Shown here one piece after another: positions 1-6,694 of a DNA stretch of 19,163 nt. Numbering within the stretch: position 1 is the first letter of the stretch; every line of letters starts with the position of its first letter. The notes under the pieces were generated by a model that did not search any database, was not told where the DNA came from, and saw only the letters and a program-made list of their open reading frames with translations. The position numbers were made by a program, and so were the translations under genes. The stretch comes from an uncultured Fidelibacterota bacterium (GTDB taxonomy: Bacteria > Marinisomatota > Marinisomatia > Marinisomatales > UBA1611): NCBI GenBank assembly GCA_913043185.1, contig CAJWMI010000028.1, positions 1-19,163 of the forward strand, given 5' to 3'.

Positions 1-1353
1 TATGCTAAAGTACCAGATTCAAACAATAAAGATGTTGATCAAGCAGTAAACTCCGCATCTAAGGCGTTTACTTCTTGGTCGAAGACAACCGTACAAAATA
101 GATCAAGTATTCTTCACCAGATAGCTAATGGAATCGATGCGCATTCAGATAAACTGGCTGAGATTGAATCGCGCGATACGGGTAAACCTATTTCATTATC
201 GAAATCAGTTGATATTCCAAGGGCGGCAGAAAATTTCCGTTTTTTTGCTGAACATATCCTCACATTTGATTTTGAAAATGTTTTAGATGGACATGGGTCA
301 ATAAATAAAATTGTTAGAAACCCAATAGGCGTAGTAGGCTGTATATCTCCTTGGAACTTACCTCTATACCTTTTTACGTGGAAAATTGCACCTGCGATCG
401 CCTCTGGAAATTGTGTGATTGGAAAGCCGTCTGAGCTTGCACCATATACTGCCTATGAATTAGGTAAAATATGTAACGCCGCAGGCCTACCAAAAGGGGT
501 ACTAAATATTGTTCATGGTTTTGGTAAGAACACAGGAGAGGCCATCACAAACCACCCAATGATAAAGGCAATATCCTTTACAGGAGGCACTGTAACGGGA
601 AAAGAGATAAATCATATTGCCTCTAAAAATTTAAAAAAAGTATCACTTGAAATGGGTGGTAAAAACCCTACTATAATTTTTGCTGATTGCGATTTCCACA
701 AAATGTTAGACACTACTATAAAATCATCATTTTCAAATCAAGGTGCAATATGTTTATGTGGGTCTAGAATACTAATAGAAGAACCAATCTACAAAAAATT
801 TCGAGCAGCTTTTGTTAAGAGAGTTCGTGAACTAGAGATTGGAGACCCAGTCAATAATTCTACAGAATTAGGGGCGCTAATATCAAAAAGCCACCTTGAA
901 AAAGTTTATGGATATATTAAAATAGCTAAAAAAGAAGGTGCCACTATACTTACAGGAGGGAACAAAATTTTATTCAGTGGTCGCTTAAAAGGTGGTTATT
1001 TTATGGAACCAACAGTTATAGAGGGATTAGACAAAAACTGTCGCACTAATCAGGAAGAAATATTCGGTCCGATTGTTACGCTTATTCCGTTTTCTTCTGA
1101 GCATGAAGCGATTAATATTGCAAACGCCACTGATTATGGTTTGGCCGCATCTATCTGGAGTAAGGATTTAGACAGGGCTTCACGGATAGCTGGGGAGATT
1201 GATTTTGGGATTGTTTGGTTAAATTGTTGGATGGTTCGAGATCTTAGGACTCCCTTTGGTGGTACAAAAAAGTCTGGACTTGGAAGAGAGGGCGGAGACG
1301 CTGGGCTTGAATTTTTTACTGAACTAAAAAATATTTGTATGACAGATGTGTGA
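1..1353 (+). CDS. 2-aminomuconic semialdehyde dehydrogenase (aldehyde dehydrogenase), 5'-partial
   Basis: Frame 1 is open from the first base, so the gene enters from outside the window; 450 codons remain and roughly 30-40 N-terminal residues are missing. It is an NAD(P)-dependent aldehyde dehydrogenase. PWNLP carries the oxyanion Asn, LEMGGK carries the general base Glu (about codon 217), and NQGAICLC carries the nucleophilic Cys (about codon 251); the 34-residue Glu-Cys spacing is the family's normal one. The stretches ALISKSHLEKV, NCWMVRDL and PFGGTKKSGLGREGG closely resemble, from memory, vertebrate ALDH8A1, an enzyme of the kynurenine pathway. With ACMS decarboxylase and a deaminase next door, the likely reaction is oxidation of 2-aminomuconate-6-semialdehyde to 2-aminomuconate. 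The internal ATG at 415 is not a start, because conserved ALDH sequence precedes it. The family call is very safe; substrate rests on similarity and context. NbaE is the Pseudomonas functional counterpart. Confidence 0.93.
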   Translation, partial: YAKVPDSNNKDVDQAVNSASKAFTSWSKTTVQNRSSILHQIANGIDAHSDKLAEIESRDTGKPISLSKSVDIPRAAENFRFFAEHILTFDFENVLDGHGSINKIVRNPIGVVGCISPWNLPLYLFTWKIAPAIASGNCVIGKPSELAPYTAYELGKICNAAGLPKGVLNIVHGFGKNTGEAITNHPMIKAISFTGGTVTGKEINHIASKNLKKVSLEMGGKNPTIIFADCDFHKMLDTTIKSSFSNQGAICLCGSRILIEEPIYKKFRAAFVKRVRELEIGDPVNNSTELGALISKSHLEKVYGYIKIAKKEGATILTGGNKILFSGRLKGGYFMEPTVIEGLDKNCRTNQEEIFGPIVTLIPFSSEHEAINIANATDYGLAASIWSKDLDRASRIAGEIDFGIVWLNCWMVRDLRTPFGGTKKSGLGREGGDAGLEFFTELKNICMTDV

Positions 1354-1402
1354 GTCATTAATATAAAAAATATAGAGTACAAAAAAATATACAAGATCAA
1401 CT

Positions 1403-1819
1403 ATGAATAAATCAATCCAATCAAAAAATGCACCAGAGCCAGTTGGCGCATATCCTCATTCTCGGCGCGTCGGAAATTTATTATTTCTCTCCGGCGTGGG
1501 CCCTAGAAAGCCTAACTCTAAAAAGATTCCTGGAGCAGTAATAAGTGCTAGTGGGGAAGTTTTATCCTATGATATTGAAAAACAATGCCGCGCTGTCTTT
1601 GAAAATGTCAAAATAATTTTAGAGGACTCAGGTAGCAGCTGGGATAATCTAGTAGATGTAACCGTTTATTTAACTAACATGAAAAATGATTTTCATATTT
1701 ATAATCGTATATATGCTGAATATTTTTCAGATAATCTGCCTTGTCGCACTACTGTTGAGGTTTTATCATTGCCCACCCCAATAGCTATCGAATTAAAATG
1801 TATTGCTATAATTGAATAG
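1403..1819 (+). CDS. RidA/YjgF-family protein, probable 2-aminomuconate deaminase
   Basis: This 138-residue protein has the length and layout of the RidA (YER057c/UK114) fold, a small trimeric cytosolic protein that hydrolyses enamines or imines. The N-terminal block PVGAYPHSRRVGNLLFLSG and the C-terminal block with CRTTVEV (Arg115) match the family; that Arg binds the substrate carboxylate. The Cys found two residues after this Arg in housekeeping RidA is Thr117 here. 2-Aminomuconate deaminases such as Pseudomonas AmnD/NbaF belong to the same superfamily. The gene sits between the semialdehyde dehydrogenase (49-base gap) and hydroxyanthranilate dioxygenase (9-base gap), so deamination of 2-aminomuconate to 4-oxalocrotonate is the likely job. 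A general RidA housekeeping role is the alternative. No clear Shine-Dalgarno precedes the ATG. Confidence 0.85.
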   Translation: MNKSIQSKNAPEPVGAYPHSRRVGNLLFLSGVGPRKPNSKKIPGAVISASGEVLSYDIEKQCRAVFENVKIILEDSGSSWDNLVDVTVYLTNMKNDFHIYNRIYAEYFSDNLPCRTTVEVLSLPTPIAIELKCIAIIE

Positions 1820-1823
1820 GAGA
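1818..1823 (+). promoter_or_regulatory. Shine-Dalgarno for hydroxyanthranilate dioxygenase
   Basis: AGGAGA overlaps the last two bases of the deaminase stop codon and lies 5 bases before the dioxygenase ATG at 1829. It is one of the few strong ribosome binding sites in the window; the position suggests reinitiation or coupling with the upstream gene. Confidence 0.75.
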
Positions 1824-1828
1824 AAATT

Positions 1829-2344
1829 ATGTCAGTAATCCCACCTATTAATTTCAAAAAATGGATAAAAGATAATCGCCATTTATTAAAACCTCCGGTA
1901 GGCAACAAAGTTGTTTATGATCAAGGTGATTTTATTATAATGGTAGTAGGTGGGCCTAATTCTAGGAAAGACTACCACGTTGACCCTGTAGAAGAATTTT
2001 TTTACCAGATTGAGGGAGAGATGATACTCAAAATAATAGAGGATGGAAATCAGGTAGATATCAATATTAGGGAGGGAGAAATATTTTTATTACCAAAAAA
2101 CATTCCTCATTCTCCACAAAGATTTAAAAATACTGTTGGACTGGTCGTAGAATATAAGAGAGCAGAAGGAGAGCTGGACGCATTTCAATGGTATTGTGAT
2201 GATTGTGGTAACCTATTACATGAGGTGACACTCCAGCTGGAAAATATTGTTTCCCAGCTTCCACCTTTATTTAATAATTATTGGGAGAATATAGACTCCA
2301 GAACCTGTAGTAATTGTGGGAAAATACAAGATCAGCCAATATAA
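1829..2344 (+). CDS. nbaC: 3-hydroxyanthranilate 3,4-dioxygenase
   Basis: This is a cupin-fold non-heme Fe(II) extradiol dioxygenase that opens 3-hydroxyanthranilate to 2-amino-3-carboxymuconate semialdehyde (ACMS). The 171-residue length is typical of bacterial forms. Iron ligands are His50, Glu56 and His94 within YHVDPVEEFFYQ and PHSPQRF; Arg46 and Arg98 match the substrate-binding arginines of the Cupriavidus enzyme, offset by one. The C-terminus carries the second, rubredoxin-like metal site of bacterial homologues as two CxxC pairs, Cys123/Cys126 and Cys160/Cys163. The gene starts after a strong AGGAGA and ends 4 bases before the decarboxylase start, fitting direct hand-over of the unstable product ACMS. 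The assignment is very secure. Confidence 0.97.
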   Translation: MSVIPPINFKKWIKDNRHLLKPPVGNKVVYDQGDFIIMVVGGPNSRKDYHVDPVEEFFYQIEGEMILKIIEDGNQVDINIREGEIFLLPKNIPHSPQRFKNTVGLVVEYKRAEGELDAFQWYCDDCGNLLHEVTLQLENIVSQLPPLFNNYWENIDSRTCSNCGKIQDQPI

Positions 2345-2348
2345 TTAT

Positions 2349-3359
2349 ATGAAGTTAGATATCCATACTCATATCCTTCCAAAAACATGGCCAGATCTGA
2401 AAAAGAAATACGGATATGGTGGCTGGATACAACTAGATCACTCTAATGTTGGTTGTGCGCGTATGATGAGGGATGATCAATTTTTCCGCGAAGTAGAATC
2501 AAATCTTTGGAACCCGGAAGAAAGGATAAGAGAATGTGAAACCCATAATGTAGATGTCCAGGTACTTTCCACTGTCCCGGTTATGTTTAGCTATTGGGCT
2601 AAACCAGTAGATGCCTTAGACATATCAAAATTACTTAATGATCATATTGCTGGCATTATTGGTCAATATCCAACACGCTTTTTAGGGCTTGGAACCATTC
2701 CTATGCAAGACGCGGACCTTGCTATAAAAGAGCTAGAGAGATGTATAAAAGATATCGGACTTATTGGCGTTCAGTTAGGCTCAAACGTAAATGGTAAGAA
2801 TCTAGATGATGAAATATTATTCCCTGTATTTGAAGCAGCTTCTGACATGAGCGCAGCTATTTTTATTCATCCGTGGGATATGATGGGTAAAGAAAATATG
2901 GAAAAATATTGGCTCCCATGGTTGGTAGGAATGCCAGCAGAGACCAGCCGGGCTATTTGTTCTATGATCTTTGGCGGAGTGTTTGAGCGGTTACCAAATT
3001 TACGTGTTGCTTTTGCTCATGGGGGTGGAGCCTTCCCATCAACGATTGGACGAGTGCAACATGGGTTTGATGTTCGGCCTGATCTTTGCGCAATAGATAA
3101 TGATATAGATCCTATAGGTTATTTAGGAAAATTCTGGGTAGATGCACTGGTGCATGACAGTACTATTTTAGATTTATTAATTAATAAACTAGGTGAAAAT
3201 AAAATTGCAATGGGGACTGACTATCCGTTTCCTCTTGGAGAAAAAGAACCGGGGAAACTTATTGAATCATCTAACTACAATAATGGTATAAAGAATAAAT
3301 TATTATATAATAATGCTCTTGACTGGCTGGGCATAGATAAAACTTATTTTACTATATGA
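2349..3359 (+). CDS. nbaD: 2-amino-3-carboxymuconate-6-semialdehyde decarboxylase (ACMSD)
   Basis: This zinc amidohydrolase-superfamily decarboxylase converts ACMS to 2-aminomuconate-6-semialdehyde, diverting carbon away from spontaneous cyclisation to quinolinate. At 336 residues it equals the human enzyme length as I recall it. Zinc ligands are His6 and His8 (DIHTHIL), His174 (FIHPWD) and Asp291 (GTDYPFP); His224 (FAHGGG) is the catalytic base and Arg47 matches the substrate-binding Arg. Blocks such as LSTVPVMFSYWAKP and KYWLPWLVGMPAET are near-identical to vertebrate ACMSD by memory. The ATG at 2349 is chosen because it gives the family N-terminus MKLDIHTHILP; a GTG at 2316 would add 11 unmatched residues and overlap the previous gene. 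There is no clear Shine-Dalgarno. The stop overlaps the next ATG as ATGA. Confidence 0.97.
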   Translation: MKLDIHTHILPKTWPDLKKKYGYGGWIQLDHSNVGCARMMRDDQFFREVESNLWNPEERIRECETHNVDVQVLSTVPVMFSYWAKPVDALDISKLLNDHIAGIIGQYPTRFLGLGTIPMQDADLAIKELERCIKDIGLIGVQLGSNVNGKNLDDEILFPVFEAASDMSAAIFIHPWDMMGKENMEKYWLPWLVGMPAETSRAICSMIFGGVFERLPNLRVAFAHGGGAFPSTIGRVQHGFDVRPDLCAIDNDIDPIGYLGKFWVDALVHDSTILDLLINKLGENKIAMGTDYPFPLGEKEPGKLIESSNYNNGIKNKLLYNNALDWLGIDKTYFTI

Positions 3360-4114
3360 ATTGTTCTCTGTTTATTGATAATAGATCATATACCTATAAT
3401 ACTAAATGTTTTTATGATTTATCTATCCCCATAAATTTTAATGGACATCAGGTTAACTTTTTTGATGTATCGAAAGCGACGGCTGCTCCTTATAAATCTG
3501 GAGCGATTATTGGATCGACAAAAAAAGGTGGAGGATGTAACTTTGATGTACTTTCCTTAATCCCTCATTGTAATGGCACACACACGGAGTGTGTCGGGCA
3601 TATAGTTGATGATGATATTAATATTAACACGATTCTAGAAGATAATTTGTTTCCGGCCACGTTAATTTCTGTTCATTCTGAAGATGATTTGATTCACTCT
3701 GATCAGATTAAACTAGATAATGTAAACTTTAATTCTGGCCTTATAATTCGTACTCTTCCCAATGATAATACAAAAACGTCTATGACCTACGACAAAAAAA
3801 ATATACCCCCGTATTTTTCAGAAAATGCAATGTATAAAATAAAAGAGTTGGGAGTTACTCACCTATTGGTAGATATGCCGACTATTGATTTTGCCTATGA
3901 TGATGGGAAGCTAATTAATCATCATATTTTTTGGAATATACATCAGGGGAGTCATAAGATAAACGATAGCGTATCTAGTAAAACAATCACAGAAATGATT
4001 TTTGTGCCTAATCAAATAAAAGATGGTAATTATTTGCTTCAGTTGCAAGTTGTTAATTTTACTGGCGATGCTGCACCGAGCAGACCTATCATATATCCAT
4101 TGGAGATTACTTGA
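3356..4114 (+). CDS. Cyclase-family metal-dependent hydrolase, probable kynurenine formamidase
   Basis: This 252-residue protein belongs to the cyclase family (PF04199), which includes KynB, the enzyme that hydrolyses N-formylkynurenine to kynurenine and formate. The metal and catalytic signature is present but altered: His71-x-x-Gly-Thr-His76-x-Glu78 followed by His82, where classic KynB has HxGTHxDAPxH. Asp is replaced by Glu and Ala-Pro by Cys-Val-Gly. It is somewhat longer than the roughly 210-residue proteobacterial KynB; similar longer forms occur, as I recall, in Flavobacteria. Its place between ACMS decarboxylase and kynureninase (ATGA and TTGA overlaps on each side) is the main reason for the formamidase call. 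Family membership is firm; specificity is inferred. No start-proximal Shine-Dalgarno is seen, so translation probably depends on coupling. Confidence 0.82.
   Translation: MNCSLFIDNRSYTYNTKCFYDLSIPINFNGHQVNFFDVSKATAAPYKSGAIIGSTKKGGGCNFDVLSLIPHCNGTHTECVGHIVDDDININTILEDNLFPATLISVHSEDDLIHSDQIKLDNVNFNSGLIIRTLPNDNTKTSMTYDKKNIPPYFSENAMYKIKELGVTHLLVDMPTIDFAYDDGKLINHHIFWNIHQGSHKINDSVSSKTITEMIFVPNQIKDGNYLLQLQVVNFTGDAAPSRPIIYPLEIT
4102..4106 (+). promoter_or_regulatory. Shine-Dalgarno supporting a TTG start of kynureninase
   Basis: GGAGA lies inside the end of the formamidase gene, 4 bases before the TTG at 4111. It supports the non-ATG start: the next in-frame Met (His-Met-Pro, about residue 28) is inside conserved kynureninase sequence. 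Confidence 0.65.
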
Positions 4115-5358
4115 CTTACGAAAGTTCAATCTCATTCGCTAAGAAAGCAGATCTGGATGATCCACTAAAAACATTTCGTGATAAGTTTCATATGCCGCAA
4201 TATAAGGGTGAAGATATGATTTATTTTGCTGGTAACTCTTTGGGTCTTATGCCAAAAATATCTAATTCTGCTGTCTCCAATGAGCTAGAAATATGGGCAA
4301 AAACTGGAGTCTTGGGGCAACATAATCGGTGGGTAGACTATCATAAACACTTAACACAATCAACCGCAACTATTGTAGGGGCAAAGCCAAAAGAAGTAGT
4401 GGTTATGAATGCACTTACAATTAATCTGCACTTGTTAATGATCTCGTTTTATCAACCAACACCAAAAAGGAATAAAGTTATCATTGAACATGACGCATTC
4501 CCATCAGACCAGTATGCGGTAGAGTCCCAGATAAGATTTCATGGTTACGACCCAAACGATGCATTGATAGAACTAAGACCAAGAAAGGGTGAGACATGTT
4601 TAAGAACCAAAGATATTATTGATACTTTTAATCAGCATGGTGATAGTATTGCGACCGTTATTATTGGTAGCGTTAATTATTACACTGGCCAAGCTTTTGA
4701 AATAGAAAAAATAACTAAGGCCGCGCACAATGTAGGCGCAAGAGTAGCTATTGATCTTGCCCATGGAGTAGGAAACCTGGCTCTAGATTTACATAATTGG
4801 GGAGTAGATTTTGCAGTCTGGTGTAGTTATAAATATTTATGTGGAGGGCCAGGAAGCCCTGGAGGTGTTTTTGTTCATGAAAAGCATGAAAATTGGGATG
4901 GCCCCAGGTTCAATGGCTGGTGGGGGAATAAAAAAACCACGAGATTTATTATGGATTCAAAATTTGATCCCATAGTAGGAGCTGAAGGCTGGCAAATTAG
5001 TAATGCGCCTATACTTGCTATGGCCTGTTTGAGATCATCAATGGCCATATTTAGTGATGCTGGTATGCCTGCTATAATTAATAAGAGCAAAAAACTCACT
5101 GGTTATTTAGAGTATTTAGTTGGTTCTTTAAGAAGCAAAATAAAAATTATAACACCTAAAGATTCTAAACAAAGAGGCGCTCAATTATCATTGGTGGTAA
5201 AGAAAAATGCTAAGGAAGTCTTTAATGGTTTAAACAGTAATCATATCATTTGTGATTGGAGAGAACCAGATGTTATTCGTATTGCTCCTGTCCCACTGTA
5301 CAATAGTTTTGTAGATGTTTATCGATTCTATGAAATAGTAAAAGATCTGACAAAATAA
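4111..5358 (+). CDS. kynU: Kynureninase (TTG start)
   Basis: This PLP-dependent fold-type I enzyme hydrolyses 3-hydroxykynurenine (or kynurenine) to 3-hydroxyanthranilate (or anthranilate) plus alanine. At 415 residues it has the usual length. The family N-terminus ADLDDPLKTFRDKF is followed by YFAGNSLGLMPK; VVMNALTINLH and FPSD (130-133) are cofactor-binding blocks; AIDLAHGVGN holds the PLP-nitrogen Asp215; and WCSYKYLCGGPGSPGG holds the Schiff-base Lys241. The start is TTG, forming a TTGA overlap with the preceding stop, and is supported by GGAGA at 4102. The monooxygenase ATG follows 4 bases after the stop. With the 3-monooxygenase and hydroxyanthranilate dioxygenase in the same operon, 3-hydroxykynurenine is the expected substrate. 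Confidence 0.97.
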   Translation: MTYESSISFAKKADLDDPLKTFRDKFHMPQYKGEDMIYFAGNSLGLMPKISNSAVSNELEIWAKTGVLGQHNRWVDYHKHLTQSTATIVGAKPKEVVVMNALTINLHLLMISFYQPTPKRNKVIIEHDAFPSDQYAVESQIRFHGYDPNDALIELRPRKGETCLRTKDIIDTFNQHGDSIATVIIGSVNYYTGQAFEIEKITKAAHNVGARVAIDLAHGVGNLALDLHNWGVDFAVWCSYKYLCGGPGSPGGVFVHEKHENWDGPRFNGWWGNKKTTRFIMDSKFDPIVGAEGWQISNAPILAMACLRSSMAIFSDAGMPAIINKSKKLTGYLEYLVGSLRSKIKIITPKDSKQRGAQLSLVVKKNAKEVFNGLNSNHIICDWREPDVIRIAPVPLYNSFVDVYRFYEIVKDLTK

Positions 5359-5362
5359 ATAT

Positions 5363-6694
5363 ATGCAAAAAAAAATTGTCTTAATTGGAGCAGGGCTTAC
5401 GGGGCCATTGCTCGCTTTTTATTTATCTGAAAGAGGCTACCATGTTGAAATATATGAAAAGCGCTCTGATTTACGTTATAATGATATAAGTGCAGGTCGC
5501 TCCATTAATCTTGCTCTATCAGTTAGAGGTATCAATGCACTTAAAGAGGTCGGGCTTTATGATAAGATAGCTCCTTATACTATACCTATGAATGGTCGCA
5601 ATATTCACGATTTGGATGGTTCTGAACACCTACAGCCTTATGGGCAAAAAGAAACAGAGGTGATTTATTCTATATCTAGGGCAAAACTGAATATGGAAAT
5701 TATGACACTAGCAGAGAGCACAGGTATGGTTAAAATATTTTTTAATCATAGGTGTACCAATGTAAGCCTGAAAGAAAAATTAGCATATATTACTGATGAA
5801 AATAATTCTAAAGAAAAAATAATCAATTTTGATATTATACTGGGAGTAGATGGATCTGGTTCTGTTGTTCGAGAGGCTATGATTGAGCAAGGTGGTCTCG
5901 ATTATGTTTATAAACCATTAGACCATAGTTACAAAGAATTAACAATACCTCCGGATTCCAATGGGCAACATCAAATGAATCCGAACGCATTACATATTTG
6001 GCCTCGAGAAAAATTTATGTTAATCGCACTGCCTAACATCGATGCCTCATTTACTACGACACTATTTTTACCAACAAAAGGGCCTATAAGTTTTAGCAAG
6101 GTTAATACAGATGATGAAATAGTTCATTTATTTAATAAGTATTTTCCTGATGTGATGCCGCTAATATCCAACCTTGTATCTGAATATAAAAACAATCCTA
6201 CAGGCAATTTGGGTTCTGTCTATTGTGACCCCTGGCATTTTGAAGATAAGGCACTGATTCTAGGTGATGCAGCTCACGCAGTGGTTCCTTTTTTTGGACA
6301 AGGCATGAACGCTTCTTTTCAAGACTGCTCTATATTAAATAAGTTCATTGGAAAATATAAATCTAATTGGAGTTTAATTCTTTCTGAATTCTCAAAGTCT
6401 CATGTAAAAAATGGTCATGCAATAGTTGACATGGCTCTTGAAAACTATATTGAAATGAGAGACCATGTAAATGATCCAGAATATAAAAAACGAAGACAGT
6501 TAGAACTAAAATTAGAGCGCATGTTCCCTGAAGAATTTATCCCTCGTTATTCAATGGTCTCTTTTCATCAGATTGATTATTCAGAGGTTTATTCTAGGGG
6601 TAAAAAACAGTTTAATATACTTGAGGAGATATTGAATAATTATGATATTGCAGCAGTAGATAAAAATATAGCAAAAATATTTATGCTTCAATAA
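5363..6694 (+). CDS. kmo: Kynurenine 3-monooxygenase
   Basis: This FAD- and NADPH-dependent hydroxylase makes 3-hydroxykynurenine from kynurenine. At 443 residues it shows the Rossmann GAGLTG (9-14), GRSINLALS (45-53), GVDGSGSVVR (161-170) and the second FAD motif GDAAHAVVPFFGQGMN (301-316). Residues corresponding to substrate-binding positions in the human and Pseudomonas enzymes are present: Arg79, Tyr93, Asn361 and Tyr396. There is no C-terminal hydrophobic segment, so it should be soluble, unlike mitochondrial KMO, which is membrane-anchored. It is the last gene of the operon and the first hydroxylating step, matching the reversed gene order. Its final 14 bases overlap the 3' end of the opposite-strand aromatic hydroxylase gene, leaving no space for a conventional terminator. 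Confidence 0.97.
   Translation: MQKKIVLIGAGLTGPLLAFYLSERGYHVEIYEKRSDLRYNDISAGRSINLALSVRGINALKEVGLYDKIAPYTIPMNGRNIHDLDGSEHLQPYGQKETEVIYSISRAKLNMEIMTLAESTGMVKIFFNHRCTNVSLKEKLAYITDENNSKEKIINFDIILGVDGSGSVVREAMIEQGGLDYVYKPLDHSYKELTIPPDSNGQHQMNPNALHIWPREKFMLIALPNIDASFTTTLFLPTKGPISFSKVNTDDEIVHLFNKYFPDVMPLISNLVSEYKNNPTGNLGSVYCDPWHFEDKALILGDAAHAVVPFFGQGMNASFQDCSILNKFIGKYKSNWSLILSEFSKSHVKNGHAIVDMALENYIEMRDHVNDPEYKKRRQLELKLERMFPEEFIPRYSMVSFHQIDYSEVYSRGKKQFNILEEILNNYDIAAVDKNIAKIFMLQ

Noticed and set aside
415..417. ATG as the start of the aldehyde dehydrogenase
   Set aside because: The frame is open to base 1 and codes conserved ALDH sequence including PWNLP ahead of this codon; the gene is cut by the window edge.
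2316..2348. GTG start giving 11 more residues to the ACMS decarboxylase
   Set aside because: The extra residues do not match the family, overlap the dioxygenase gene, and the ATG at 2349 gives the exact family N-terminus.
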